Source of the DNA: Macrococcus sp. DPC7161
GTDB taxonomy: Bacteria; Bacillota; Bacilli; Staphylococcales; Staphylococcaceae
Direction: 5' to 3'
Assembly: GCF_004117835.1 (NCBI RefSeq)
Contig: NZ_SDSC01000002.1
Coordinates: 62,001 to 126,000, forward strand
Length of the DNA: 64,000 nucleotides
The number at the start of each line of letters is the position of its first letter. The first letter of the stretch is position 1. The translations under genes and the position numbers were made by a program. Below are positions 34,037 to 43,609 of this stretch, one piece after another. The notes below the pieces were generated by a model. That model was not told where the DNA came from, did no database searches, and saw nothing but the letters and a program-made list of their open reading frames with translations.

Positions 34037-34058
34037 AACTGTAATTTTAATTACAGTT
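34037..34058. promoter_or_regulatory. Palindrome upstream of the nos promoter
   Basis: AACTGTAATT and AATTACAGTT, 10-base perfect arms with a 2-base spacer, just upstream of the Crp/Fnr-like box. Operator for an unknown regulator. Confidence 0.5.
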
Positions 34059-34175
34059 TTATAAACTGAATATTTTCAGTATATTTATTCGTAATAATGA
34101 ATATATCTTGTATTGTTTCACATTACAAATCGATGTGTTGTTAACAATACAATTTATAGATTCACAATCTAAATG

Positions 34176-34202
34176 TTAAATACATTAAATCAATGTATTT
34201 AA
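34176..34202. promoter_or_regulatory. Second palindrome in the nos upstream region
   Basis: TTAAATACATT and AATGTATTTAA, 11-base perfect arms with a 5-base spacer. The 33929-34330 stretch holds no gene; it contains this site, another TTGTATTGTT/AACAATACAA inverted repeat (about 34113-34153), the promoter and the downstream gene's terminator. Confidence 0.5.
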
Positions 34203-34284
34203 TCCGAGTAATTTGATATGAGAAAAAATTATTTAAAAAGGTGTATAAAAATAAGAATAAATAGCGTTAATGTGAAAGTAAAAT

Positions 34285-34328
34285 AAAAAAAGAGTGAAAT
34301 ACTCTTTTAAATTAAGAGTATTTCACCC
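34285..34328 (-). terminator. Terminator of the LURP-one gene
   Basis: GTGAAATACTCTT/AAGAGTATTTCAC around an AT loop, then a run of seven T on the minus strand. Confidence 0.8.
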
Positions 34329-34330
34329 AT

Positions 34331-34840
34331 TTATACACTCACACTTGCACCAGCTGCTCTTGTTTTTTGAATGTCTGTGTGTATCGTCATGACAACACTA
34401 ATGATATGTACAATATTCGCATTTGGATCGATAATGTCGATTTCAAATTTATCGCTAAAGCTGATTAATTTCTTCGCAATTCTTGCAACGACACGATTTG
34501 ATGCATCTCTAATTTCGTAGTTATAATGCATGAAGTCGCCTTTAACAATCCAATCTTCTCCATCGATAAGATATGTTGGTCTAAAGGCCCATGCTTTCTT
34601 ACGAATGGTTAAAGTATTTTTATCTCCTACAAACACATTGATTGTTGTTGTCCATGCGGCCCCTCTTTCTTTAATAAAAGCAAGCTCACGTCCATCTTGA
34701 ATTAAATGTAACTTTCTTCTTCCTAATAAATCTAACTCGCCTTCTAAATGATACACAGGTTCTTCATATTCATTGAAAATATCAAAGTTGCCTTTAAACG
34801 AAAATACTTTTTCTCTAGCATACAATTTCACATGAAACAC
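34331..34840 (-). CDS. LURP-one-related (DUF567, tubby-like fold) protein
   Basis: A 169-residue protein of the LURP-one family: beta-strand rich, with DLLGRRKLHLIQDGRELAFI near residue 40 and a hydrophobic helix near the C-terminus that fills the barrel in this fold. Bacterial members are widespread, cytosolic and of unknown role, possibly lipid binding. It stands alone between the nos region and a lipoprotein gene. Confidence 0.75.
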   Translation of the reverse strand: MFHVKLYAREKVFSFKGNFDIFNEYEEPVYHLEGELDLLGRRKLHLIQDGRELAFIKERGAAWTTTINVFVGDKNTLTIRKKAWAFRPTYLIDGEDWIVKGDFMHYNYEIRDASNRVVARIAKKLISFSDKFEIDIIDPNANIVHIISVVMTIHTDIQKTRAAGASVSV

Positions 34841-35044
34841 CCCGTTTTTTATTTATTATTTGCATTCATCTTCGTTGAAAATATGAATTTAGTTTATCGC
34901 ATTTGATGGTGAATCATTTGATAAATATTGCCAAGTTCTTTTACTTTTGATAACTTTTCATCACTATTAACAAATTGCCCAAAATGTTTTGGGCTATGTA
35001 GTTAGGGAATTGTATTTACATAGAGATAAAGAGGAGGAATATAT

Positions 35045-35641
35045 ATGAAATTTAAAGTACTGAGTTTATTATTATCTTCTGCCCTAGCCTTAGCTGCTTG
35101 TAATAATGGTGATGACACTAATAGTAAGAAAGCTAATGAAGATACAAAGACTACTTCAACAACAAAAGATAGTACGTCTAAAAATGTGTCTTCTTCAGAT
35201 GAACAAGTGATTGACTTAAAGGATATCAAAACGACACCTGAACAAGCGATTCAAACTGCTAAAAAAGAAGTTTCAGGTGCATTAGAAAGTATTAGTTTTG
35301 AAAAAGACAACAATCAATGGATTTATGATGTGAATATTATAGACAAACAGAAAAAATCACATGAAATCAAGATTAATGCGAACAACAACAAAGTTATTCA
35401 TAAAGAAACAGATAATAAAATTGAACAAAATGAACAGACATTTGACTATGGACAATTTACTTCTATAGATAAAGTCTTTGCTGTCGCTAAAAAATCATTC
35501 GACGGTAAATTAAAAGAGTGGTCATTAAGTCATGATGATGGCACATATAAGTATAGTTTAGAGCTGCAGAAGAAAGATGGCACAACAAAAGAATTTGAAT
35601 TTGATGCAAAAAACTTAAAATTACTTTCTACTGAAAAATAA
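35045..35641 (+). CDS. Lipoprotein with PepSY-like domains
   Basis: A 198-residue lipoprotein. The signal MKFKVLSLLLSSALALAAC ends in a lipobox; a Ser/Thr/Lys linker to about residue 55 is followed by two PepSY-type repeats (TPEQAIQTAKKEVSGALES... and SIDKVFAVAKKSFDGKLKEW). PepSY domains often inhibit or chaperone proteases; this one would sit outside the membrane. GAGGAG site before the ATG. Function unproven. Confidence 0.75.
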   Translation: MKFKVLSLLLSSALALAACNNGDDTNSKKANEDTKTTSTTKDSTSKNVSSSDEQVIDLKDIKTTPEQAIQTAKKEVSGALESISFEKDNNQWIYDVNIIDKQKKSHEIKINANNNKVIHKETDNKIEQNEQTFDYGQFTSIDKVFAVAKKSFDGKLKEWSLSHDDGTYKYSLELQKKDGTTKEFEFDAKNLKLLSTEK

Positions 35642-35750
35642 ATTCGATAGTTCGTTGTATAAATTTAAGTTACATTAATAGTTAGAAGGGCTTAGACATT
35701 TTTATTATCATAGTAACCAAATCTCATATTTTTATACCTTAATCAAACCA

Positions 35751-35790
35751 AAACTTTGTGATTTAAATCACAAAGTTTATTTTTTATAAT
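35751..35790 (+). terminator. Terminator of the lipoprotein gene, also a perfect Crp/Fnr box
   Basis: A 28-base perfect palindrome at 35751-35778 (AAACTTTGTGATTT and its complement) followed by ATTTTTTATAATTTTTTTTT. That is a good terminator. Its centre is also TGTGATTTAAATCACA, a perfect ArcR/Rex-like site, but about 310 bases from the adhE start point. Confidence 0.65.
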
Positions 35791-35822
35791 TTTTTTTTAG
35801 TTCTGTGATGCTCCTTCAAATT

Positions 35823-35966
35823 TGTAAGCGTATGCAAAGTACGATGATTACGTTGGTAATTTTTCATCACAATAGCAGTACATCTCTATTTTAATAATCA
35901 TCTGATTTTTTTAAACTTTAATGAAATTCAAAAAGTCATATTTATATGCATTTGCATACGCTTCCA
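35823..35966. promoter_or_regulatory. Two cre sites upstream of adhE
   Basis: TGTAAGCGTATGCA (35823-35836, plus) and TGGAAGCGTATGCA (35953-35966, minus). Both fit the CcpA consensus and face each other, sharing AAGCGTATGCAAA. They are the main features of the 35642-36123 gene-free stretch, along with the adhE promoter. Looping by CcpA is conceivable. Confidence 0.6.
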
Positions 35967-36040
35967 CAAATTCACTTCTTTTTTACCATTATTCCCCTTA
36001 TCATTTCTGTCACATTTATAAATCACCTGTCGCTAAACTA

Positions 36041-36089
36041 TTTACCCACTTAAAATTCTGTATTATATTACTTGTGAAATGATTCACAA
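36041..36089 (+). promoter_or_regulatory. adhE promoter with Rex operator
   Basis: TTTACC (36041-36046), 17-base spacer, TATATT (36064-36069). TTGTGAAATGATTCACAA (36072-36089) is a near-ideal Rex box covering the predicted start of transcription. Rex releases DNA at high NADH, matching a gene that burns NADH. The inner 16 bases also fit TGTGA-N6-TCACA. Confidence 0.8.
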
Positions 36090-36123
36090 ACAAAAATAAG
36101 TTTTCATATAGGAGGACATTACA

Positions 36124-38739
36124 ATGGTAGCAGTATTAGAAAAAAAAGAACAAGAAGTGTTAGCACAAGAAATTACAGTAAAACAAATGATCGATACTTT
36201 AGCTGAAAACGGACAAGTGGCATTAAGTGTACTTGCAACAAAAACTCAAGAAGAAATTGATCATATTGTTCATGAAATGAGTATGGCAGCTGTTGAACAT
36301 CACATGAGTCTAGCAAAACATGCTTATGAAGAAACTGGTCGTGGTGTTTATGAAGATAAAGCCATTAAAAACTTATATGCATCTGAATACATTTGGAACT
36401 CAATTAAAGACAATAAAACAGTTGGTGTGATTGGTGAAGATCTTCAAAAAGGTTTAACTTACGTAGCTGAACCTGTTGGTGTCATTTGTGGTGTAACACC
36501 TACTACTAACCCGACTTCAACTACAATCTTTAAAGCGATGATTGCCATCAAAACAGGTAACCCAATCATATTCGCTTTCCATCCGAGTGCGCAAGCATCT
36601 TCAAAAGCAGCAGCACAAGTCGTATTAAACGCAGCTGTTAAAGCTGGTGCACCAATTCATGCGATTCAATGGATTGAAACACCATCTGTAGAAGCAACAC
36701 AACAACTGATGAATCACGAGAAAATCGCATTAGTATTAGCTACTGGAGGCGCTGGCATGGTTAAATCTGCATACTCTACTGGTAAACCTGCTCTTGGTGT
36801 AGGTCCTGGTAACGTACCATCTTATATCGAAAAATCAGCTCATATTAAACGTGCTGTAAATGACGTCATTGCTTCTAAATCATTTGATAATGGTATGATT
36901 TGTGCTTCTGAGCAAGCAGTGATTGTTGATAGTGACATTTATGAAGAAGTGAAAGCAGAATTTGCTGCACATCAATGCTACTTTGTAACAAAAAAAGAAT
37001 TACCATTACTTGAAAAAGCTGTAATGAATGAAGGTAGATACGCAGTTCGTCCTGAAATCGTTGGATCTTCTGCAATGAAAATTGCTGAACTTGCTGGTAT
37101 TAAAGTTCCTGAAGGCACTAAAATTTTAATTGCTGAGTTAGATGGCGTTGGTGAAGCTTATCCTTTATCTCGTGAAAAATTATCACCAGTTCTTGCAATG
37201 ATGAAAGCGGCAACTACTGAACAAGCATTTAAATTATGTGAAGGCATGCTTAACTTAGGTGGTTTAGGACATACTGCTGTGATTCATACTGAAGATGAAC
37301 AATTACAAAAAGCATTTGGCTTACGCATGAAAGCATGTCGTATTTTAGTCAACTCACCATCAGCTGCTGGTGGTATTGGAGATATGTACAATGAGTTAAT
37401 CCCTTCACTTACTTTAGGTTGTGGTTCTCACGGTAAAAACTCTGTATCTCATAACGTATCATCACAAGATTTAATCAACATCAAAACGATTGCGAAACGT
37501 CGTAACAATATGCAATGGTTTAAATTACCACCAAAAATTTATTTCGAGCAAAATTCTTTACTATACCTTGCTGAAATGGAAAAAGTAGAACGTGTAATGC
37601 TTGTATGTGACCCTGGCATGGTTGAATTCGGCTATGCGAAGCTCGTTCAAGAAGTGTTACAAAGAAGAAATATCCAACCGCAAGTAAAAATCTTTAGTGA
37701 TGTTGAACCAAACCCATCTACAAATACTGTTTATAAAGGGCTAGAAATCATTATGGACTTTAAACCAGATACAATCATCGCACTTGGTGGTGGTTCAGCA
37801 ATGGACGCTGCTAAAGCAATGTGGATGTTCTTTGAACACCCTGAAACATCATTCTTTGGCGCAAAACAAAAATTCTTAGACATTCGTAAACGTGCATATA
37901 AAATTGGCAAACCTGAAAATGCGAAATTTATCTGTATCCCAACTACTTCAGGAACTGGTTCAGAAGTTACACCATTTGCAGTCATTACAGACAGTGAAAC
38001 ACACGTAAAATATCCATTAGCAGATTATGCATTAACACCTGATGTTGCAATCATTGATCCACAATTTGTAATGAGTGTTCCTAAAAGTGTAACTGCAGAT
38101 ACTGGTATGGACGTATTAACTCACGCTATTGAATCTTACGTATCTGTTATGGCTTCAGACTATACAAGAGGCTTAAGCTTACAAGCAATTAAATTAACAT
38201 TTGAATATTTAAAACAATCTGTTGAAAAAGGCGATAAATTATCAAGAGAAAAAATGCATAACGCTTCTACAATGGCAGGTATGGCATTCGCGAATGCGTT
38301 CTTAGGTATTACACACTCAATCGCACATAAAATTGGTGGCGAATATGGTATCCCACATGGTCGTACAAATGCCATTTTATTACCACACGTCATTCGATAC
38401 AATGCGAAAGATCCACAAAAACATGCATTGTTCCCTAAATATGAATTCTTTAGAGCACACACTGATTATGCAGACATTGCTAGATTCTTAGGTTTAAAAG
38501 GTGAAACAACAGAAGAACTTGTAGAAGCACTAGCTACAGCTGTATATGAATTAGGTAAATCTATCGGTATTGATATGAACTTAAAAGCACAAGGTGTAAC
38601 AGAAGAAGTACTTGCTTCAACAATCGATAAAATGGCAGAACTTGCATATGAAGATCAATGTACAACAGCAAACCCTAAAGAACCATTAATTAGCGAATTA
38701 AAAGGCATTATTCAAACAGCATTTGATTATCAACAATAA
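36124..38739 (+). CDS. adhE: Bifunctional acetaldehyde-CoA/alcohol dehydrogenase
   Basis: An 871-residue fusion, normal length. The N-terminal half is a CoA-acylating aldehyde dehydrogenase (catalytic Cys in [13 protein letters not shown] near residue 257). The C-terminal half is an iron alcohol dehydrogenase ([13 protein letters not shown]; Fe ligands in [11 protein letters not shown] and [19 protein letters not shown]). It turns acetyl-CoA to ethanol using two NADH during fermentation, typically as spirosome filaments. AGGAGG site before the ATG. Confidence 0.96.
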   Translation: MVAVLEKKEQEVLAQEITVKQMIDTLAENGQVALSVLATKTQEEIDHIVHEMSMAAVEHHMSLAKHAYEETGRGVYEDKAIKNLYASEYIWNSIKDNKTVGVIGEDLQKGLTYVAEPVGVICGVTPTTNPTSTTIFKAMIAIKTGNPIIFAFHPSAQASSKAAAQVVLNAAVKAGAPIHAIQWIETPSVEATQQLMNHEKIALVLATGGAGMVKSAYSTGKPALGVGPGNVPSYIEKSAHIKRAVNDVIASKSFDNGMICASEQAVIVDSDIYEEVKAEFAAHQCYFVTKKELPLLEKAVMNEGRYAVRPEIVGSSAMKIAELAGIKVPEGTKILIAELDGVGEAYPLSREKLSPVLAMMKAATTEQAFKLCEGMLNLGGLGHTAVIHTEDEQLQKAFGLRMKACRILVNSPSAAGGIGDMYNELIPSLTLGCGSHGKNSVSHNVSSQDLINIKTIAKRRNNMQWFKLPPKIYFEQNSLLYLAEMEKVERVMLVCDPGMVEFGYAKLVQEVLQRRNIQPQVKIFSDVEPNPSTNTVYKGLEIIMDFKPDTIIALGGGSAMDAAKAMWMFFEHPETSFFGAKQKFLDIRKRAYKIGKPENAKFICIPTTSGTGSEVTPFAVITDSETHVKYPLADYALTPDVAIIDPQFVMSVPKSVTADTGMDVLTHAIESYVSVMASDYTRGLSLQAIKLTFEYLKQSVEKGDKLSREKMHNASTMAGMAFANAFLGITHSIAHKIGGEYGIPHGRTNAILLPHVIRYNAKDPQKHALFPKYEFFRAHTDYADIARFLGLKGETTEELVEALATAVYELGKSIGIDMNLKAQGVTEEVLASTIDKMAELAYEDQCTTANPKEPLISELKGIIQTAFDYQQ

Positions 38740-38802
38740 ACATCGTAAAATTTAACAAAATTTAGTATAATGTATTTAAAGATACCATAAAGGAGCATCC
38801 TT

Positions 38803-39513
38803 ATGAACACATTTACTAAATTATCGCTAGTTACTTTAGTATCACTCACGGCAATCGTACCAACCCATGATGTACAAGCTAAAAAGGTGAATAAGACATG
38901 TGAAATCACTGTAAGTCACAAAGCTGTTTCAAGAATTAATTCGATTCCAATTGCCAACAAACAATACTTTATGTCTAAAAACCATAATCCAGGTGCAAAC
39001 AAAAAAATGATCAGCATGTATAAGAAAATGAAAGCTGATGCAAAAAAACAAGGAATTGTATTAGATGTTGTAGGACAACCAGGTGCTTATGGCTTTAGAT
39101 CCTATGCAACGCAACAATATTTATATAACAACTACGTTTATTCATATGGGCGAGCATATGCCAATCGTATTTCAGCAAAACCAGGTACAAGTGAGCATCA
39201 ATTAGGTCTTGCAATGGATATAAAAGATGGCACAAATTATGGCACATTAACTACAGCTTTCGAATACACACGTGCATCAAAGTATTTACAACAAAATGCA
39301 CATAAGTTTGGATTCATTATTCGTTACTTAAAAGGCAAAGAAAAAATCACTGGTTTTATGTACGAACCATGGCATATCCGTTATGTTGGTCCATCACATG
39401 CAACGCGTATTAAGAAAAATAATGTAACATTAGAAGAATACTTTGGCATACAAGGTAAAAAACGATTAAAAGCAGGTAAACATAAAGTACAAGGTGTTAT
39501 CTGTAATTATTAA
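38803..39513 (+). CDS. Secreted VanY-like D-alanyl-D-alanine carboxypeptidase (M15)
   Basis: A 236-residue exported peptidase. The signal peptide ends HDVQA. An M15B domain carries FRSYATQQYLYNNYV near residue 100, the zinc motif SEHQLGLAMDIKDG near 130 and EPWHIRYVG near 190, all expected ligands. It trims terminal D-Ala from peptidoglycan stems. A basic C-terminal tail (KKRLKAGKHK) may help wall binding. AAAGGAG site. Confidence 0.85.
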   Translation: MNTFTKLSLVTLVSLTAIVPTHDVQAKKVNKTCEITVSHKAVSRINSIPIANKQYFMSKNHNPGANKKMISMYKKMKADAKKQGIVLDVVGQPGAYGFRSYATQQYLYNNYVYSYGRAYANRISAKPGTSEHQLGLAMDIKDGTNYGTLTTAFEYTRASKYLQQNAHKFGFIIRYLKGKEKITGFMYEPWHIRYVGPSHATRIKKNNVTLEEYFGIQGKKRLKAGKHKVQGVICNY

Positions 39514-39522
39514 CAAATAAAA

Positions 39523-39563
39523 AAATGGTTATCAGTCAAAAAGGCTGATAACCACTTTTTTAT
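39523..39563. terminator. Bidirectional terminator after the VanY-like gene
   Basis: ATGGTTATCAG/CTGATAACCA with a 9-base loop; A-run before and CTTTTTT after. Confidence 0.75.
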
Positions 39564-39670
39564 TTGTATTTACTGTATATATAAATCTATTGATCTTCTT
39601 GTATATTTAATATAAATTTTAATATTCTATTCCAAAACTTTCATCATAATTTAAACGACTTTACCATCTA

Positions 39671-40552
39671 TTAATTGATTGGTGATCCACCTGTAACTCC
39701 ATATACTTGCCCTGTAATATAACTTGCATTATCACTAGCTAGTAATACATATACATCAGCTAACTCAACAGGTTGACCCGCACGTTGTAACGGTTCTTTC
39801 TTTCCAAAGTCAGGAATTTTATCTTGATGTTGACCACCACAAATTTGTAACGGTGTCCAAATTGGACCTGGCGCAACACTATTTACGCGAATACCTTTTG
39901 GTCCTAATTGTGCTGCTAACGATTTTGTCATTGAGATATTACAACTCTTCGTCATTGCGTAATCCACAAGTTGTAAGCTCGGCTTAACGCCTTGAATTGA
40001 ACTTGTAATGATAATGCTCGCACCTGGTTTTAAATATTTCATCGCTGCTTGTATTGAGAATACATTTGAAAATACATTTACTTCAAACGTATCACGTAAT
40101 TGTTGTTCATTTAAATTTTCGATGTCATATTCGTACTGTTGCATACCTGCATTCAATACCAATATATCCAATCCACCTAATGCTTCATGGGCTTTTTCGA
40201 CCACATCTATTGCAAATTGTTTATCACGAAGATCTCCAGGTATCAATTCGCATTTTTGACCTGCTGCCTCTATAACTGCTTTTACTTCTTCTGCATCTGA
40301 TTGTTCATCAGGATGATAATTGATTGCGACATCTGCCCCCTCTTTACCGTAAGCAACGGCTGCAGCTCGACCGATACCTGAATCCCCTCCAGTAATCAGC
40401 GCTTTTTTACCTTTTAATTTATCAGCACCTTTATATGATGTCTCACCACAGTCTGGTACAGGTGTCATCTTACTTTGAATGCCTGGATATTCTTGAGGCT
40501 GTTTATCGAAACTTTCATTAAAGTATTTATTAATAGGGTTATTCATCATCAT
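39671..40552 (-). CDS. Short-chain dehydrogenase (YhdF/YdaD-like, general stress type)
   Basis: A 293-residue classical SDR with an extra 45-residue N-terminal extension (PQEYPGIQSKMTPVPDCGE), as in the Bacillus general-stress SDRs. Cofactor motif TGGDSGIGRAAA near 55, NAGMQ near 135, catalytic Ser in TSSIQG and Tyr/Lys in YAMTK near 210. Substrate unknown. A second member of this branch is at 62357. Confidence 0.85.
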   Translation of the reverse strand: MMMNNPINKYFNESFDKQPQEYPGIQSKMTPVPDCGETSYKGADKLKGKKALITGGDSGIGRAAAVAYGKEGADVAINYHPDEQSDAEEVKAVIEAAGQKCELIPGDLRDKQFAIDVVEKAHEALGGLDILVLNAGMQQYEYDIENLNEQQLRDTFEVNVFSNVFSIQAAMKYLKPGASIIITSSIQGVKPSLQLVDYAMTKSCNISMTKSLAAQLGPKGIRVNSVAPGPIWTPLQICGGQHQDKIPDFGKKEPLQRAGQPVELADVYVLLASDNASYITGQVYGVTGGSPIN

Positions 40553-40620
40553 TCCTCCTAAATAAATTATTAATTTACTTTACCCTTTCAAACAAAAATC
40601 ATTCATTAATATTTCCCGCG

Positions 40621-40652
40621 CAATAAAAAAGCCATTCGGCTTTTCCGAATGA
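40621..40652 (-). terminator. Terminator of the second arcD
   Basis: GTCATTCGG/CCGAATGGC with a 5-base loop, then TTTTTT on the minus strand. Confidence 0.75.
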
Positions 40653-40716
40653 CTTTAATCTCTTGCTAGTGCTTAACTTCTATATTATTTTCATGTTAAA
40701 ATTTCGTATTGTTATA

Positions 40717-42147
40717 TTAGAAGATAGTGATTTTACCACTCAACATATAGTATACACCAACCATTGTAAGTACACTTAACACAGCGAAAATGATTTTATC
40801 CACTTTCGTCACTGTTCTGCCATGTGTCTTTTGAACACGACAATATACAAATATGCCTGGGAAAAATAATACCATCATTAATAATAAATACTCCATACCC
40901 GCTGCAATGATTAACCATATACTATATATCGAAGAAATTGCACCAATAACAATTTGACTGCTTGATAACTTCTTATGGATACTATACTTTAGCTGATAGA
41001 AAGAGCTAAATGCATACGGTAATAACACGGCTGATGAGGCCAAGCTGAATGCAAATCGATAAGCTTTATCTGTAAACAGTAATGAGATGAAAAATGCTTG
41101 AATGATAATGAATGTGACCAACATTGCATTCACAGGTGCATTGTTTTTATTGTCTCTACCAAACCATTCTGGAAAGATATCATCTTTTGCAGCTAAGTTA
41201 GGTACTTCAGCTGATAATAAAGACCAACCTAACCAAGCACCCATTACCGAAATCATTAACCCGATATTAATAAAATGTGCGCCCCATTTACCAACAATAT
41301 GCTCCATCACCGCTGCCATTGACGGGTTGCTTAACTCACCAATTTTACTTTGTAAAATCACACCTTGAGCGAGCAATGTAATCATAATATAAATAATCAA
41401 CACACTCACTAAACCAATAATAGTCGCTTTACCAACATCGCTTCTTTTCTTCGCACGACTAGAAAAAACTGTTGCACCTTCTACACCGAGAAATGCCCAA
41501 ACTGTAACTACCATTGTGCTTTTCACTTGTGTCATTGTATCAAAGAAATTGAATGTATTCTTATGTGGACCTGTCATACCATAAAATCCAGCTTTAAACG
41601 TATCGAAGTTAAATACCACAATCATCGTTACAATAAAAGCGAAAATAGGCACCAGCTTTGCAATGGTAACAATAATATTAACAATCGCTGCATTTTTTAC
41701 ACCTTTTGAAATTAAGATGAATACACTCCATAAAAGAAGCGAGGCCCCAATAATACTTGGGATATTATTCCCACCTTCAAACATCGGAAAAAATGTACCT
41801 AGTGCCGTCATTAATAACGTACCATATGCAACGTTACCAAGTAATGTACTAAACCAATAACCCCAAGCGGCGTTAAAGCCCATATAGTCACCAAAACCAG
41901 CTTTAGCATAATTATAAATACCACCGTCAAGATCAGGTCTCACACGTGTTAAATTTTGAAGACTTAAACCGAGTGCGATCATACCGATACCTGTAATAAT
42001 CCAACCAATAATGATGGATAAACCACCAGACTTTGCACCCATATCTGTGATTAAGTTAAATGCTCCCCCACCAATCATCGAACCAATCACCATTGCGACA
42101 AGCGCAAATAAACCTAATTTCTTTTCATTATTATTCAAAACGTCCAC
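40717..42147 (-). CDS. ArcD paralogue, arginine/ornithine antiporter-like
   Basis: A 476-residue APA-family exchanger. It follows the arc-operon ArcD almost residue by residue (LGLFALVAMVIGSMIGGGAF; the two share GKWGAHFINIGL-type blocks). It stands outside the arc operon with its own terminator and a cre-like site upstream. It may be a spare arginine/ornithine exchanger or have another cationic or amine pair; sequence alone does not decide. Confidence 0.85.
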   Translation of the reverse strand: MDVLNNNEKKLGLFALVAMVIGSMIGGGAFNLITDMGAKSGGLSIIIGWIITGIGMIALGLSLQNLTRVRPDLDGGIYNYAKAGFGDYMGFNAAWGYWFSTLLGNVAYGTLLMTALGTFFPMFEGGNNIPSIIGASLLLWSVFILISKGVKNAAIVNIIVTIAKLVPIFAFIVTMIVVFNFDTFKAGFYGMTGPHKNTFNFFDTMTQVKSTMVVTVWAFLGVEGATVFSSRAKKRSDVGKATIIGLVSVLIIYIMITLLAQGVILQSKIGELSNPSMAAVMEHIVGKWGAHFINIGLMISVMGAWLGWSLLSAEVPNLAAKDDIFPEWFGRDNKNNAPVNAMLVTFIIIQAFFISLLFTDKAYRFAFSLASSAVLLPYAFSSFYQLKYSIHKKLSSSQIVIGAISSIYSIWLIIAAGMEYLLLMMVLFFPGIFVYCRVQKTHGRTVTKVDKIIFAVLSVLTMVGVYYMLSGKITIF

Positions 42148-42236
42148 TCCACAAAAATTATTTCATCACACAACTATACCCCATTTAGACGTACCTTATA
42201 TATTATAGTCAAATTTTTATGATTAACAACAAAATT

Positions 42237-42250
42237 TTAAAGCGTTTACA
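42237..42250 (-). promoter_or_regulatory. cre-like site upstream of the second arcD
   Basis: On the minus strand TGTAAACGCTTTAA matches cre at 13 of 14 positions, about 90 bases before the start codon. Confidence 0.5.
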
Positions 42251-42262
42251 AAAATAAAATAA

Positions 42263-42297
42263 ATCAAGCTATTCCCCATGATAACTTGATTTAATCG
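42263..42297 (-). terminator. Terminator of the ybgA-type operon
   Basis: AATCAAG/CTTGATT around a 16-base loop, then TATTTTATTTTT on the minus strand. Confidence 0.55.
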
Positions 42298-42345
42298 TAT
42301 TATATAACGCTTAATGCTTACATTGCATTGTTAACAACACAGTCT

Positions 42346-42726
42346 CTATTTATCAAACTTAAATAACAAACTTGAATTTAATAAATAAGCAACATTATAA
42401 CGTACACTTAACTTTTGAATGAATTGAATCAATACACTTGCTGCTGCTTCATCATTCATAAAATTTTCTTTCAATGCTAAGTACTGCTGTTTTTCATCAA
42501 CTTCACATATTTTCTTAAAGTATCCCCACAAATGATCAAATGTATTCAATATCGAACCTTTAGTTGGTTTAATAACCAGTGCATCATCTATTAAGGTCTG
42601 TATGTCATTAATATCTACTTCTTGTTTCAACACTTCTCGAATGGCGAGATAATGCTTTTGGCTGTGCCACATGACTTCATACTTATACTTAGCCCATAAT
42701 AATTCCGCCTGTTTATTCCCCTTCAT
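42346..42726 (-). CDS. YbgA-domain (DUF1722) protein
   Basis: A 126-residue protein of the YbgA family: LLWAKYKYEVMWHSQKHY at the N-terminus and TFDHLWGYFKKICEVDEK in the middle. In E. coli ybgA lies beside the photolyase gene. Here it is third in a unit with a pyrimidine-dimer glycosylase-like gene, again pointing to UV damage. Its ATG lies inside the end of the epimerase gene. Biochemical role unknown. Confidence 0.75.
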   Translation of the reverse strand: MKGNKQAELLWAKYKYEVMWHSQKHYLAIREVLKQEVDINDIQTLIDDALVIKPTKGSILNTFDHLWGYFKKICEVDEKQQYLALKENFMNDEAAASVLIQFIQKLSVRYNVAYLLNSSLLFKFDK

Positions 42727-43609
42727 ATTTCACCAAATCTTCTAAAGCCAACTGAATTGTTGGGTACTCAAAATTAAAATACGCGTCCATTAATCTTTGT
42801 GGTAAAACACCTTGAGTCTTTAGCACCATATCCGATTGTTCTCCTAATATCAATTTAAGTGCTGATGATGGTGCAGGTAAATAATGAGGCTTATTAAGTA
42901 CATTGCCAATATGTTTGCCTAATTCATCTTGCGATAAGACTTCTGGACTCGTTAAATTGACCGCACCATCGATATCATGATGTATTATATATAAGATGGC
43001 TTGAATCAAATCATCAATATGAATCCAACTCATCAATTGCTTCCCATCACCTAATTTTCCACCAATATAGTATTGATAAGGTTTCACCATCATAGGCAAT
43101 GCACCTCCTTCATTAGAGAAGACAACACCAAATCGACCTAATACAACACGTGTACCAATCGATTCAAATTTTTTCGCTGTAGCTTCCCACTTAAAAACCA
43201 CTTCACTTAAGAAATCATGTGGATAAAACGTATCCTGTTCACTATAAACAATAGACTTTGAAGGTGGATAATAACCAACAGCACTGGCATTGAATAACAC
43301 TTTCGGTGCTGATTTATCTTTAAATAAATCAAACAAAAGATTAGTTGTTTTAATACGACTTTCCATAATGCTTCTTTTATGTGACGCTGTCCAACGATGT
43401 TGTAAGGAAGCGCCTGCAAGATTAATAACAACATCAATATTCGGAATCAACTTTTCAAACTCTTCATTAGTCCAATTAATATAATATATATTCGCTTCAT
43501 TAGTACAATCACTTCTTGTCAGTACATAAACTTTGTTATCTTTTTTCAAAGCATCAACAAGTTTCTTACCAACTAATCCCGTACCACCAGTAACTAAATA
43601 ATTCATCAT
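42713..43609 (-). CDS. TIGR01777-type NAD-dependent epimerase (YfcH-like)
   Basis: A 298-residue protein of the SDR39U1/YfcH family: VTGGTGLVGKKLVDAL at the N-terminus, NLAGASLQHRWT near 68, the NASAVGYYP motif near 105 and a C-terminal DUF1731-like end (LPQRLMDAYFNFEYP). Function of the family is poorly known. Start overlaps the upstream stop (TAATG); a second ATG follows directly. Confidence 0.82.
   Translation of the reverse strand: MMNYLVTGGTGLVGKKLVDALKKDNKVYVLTRSDCTNEANIYYINWTNEEFEKLIPNIDVVINLAGASLQHRWTASHKRSIMESRIKTTNLLFDLFKDKSAPKVLFNASAVGYYPPSKSIVYSEQDTFYPHDFLSEVVFKWEATAKKFESIGTRVVLGRFGVVFSNEGGALPMMVKPYQYYIGGKLGDGKQLMSWIHIDDLIQAILYIIHHDIDGAVNLTSPEVLSQDELGKHIGNVLNKPHYLPAPSSALKLILGEQSDMVLKTQGVLPQRLMDAYFNFEYPTIQLALEDLVKYEGE

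Noticed and set aside
35751-35778. Perfect TGTGA-N6-TCACA palindrome as an adhE activator site
   Set aside because: It is followed by a T-run, lies close behind a gene and about 310 bases from the adhE start, so a terminator is the simpler reading; the operator role is left open.
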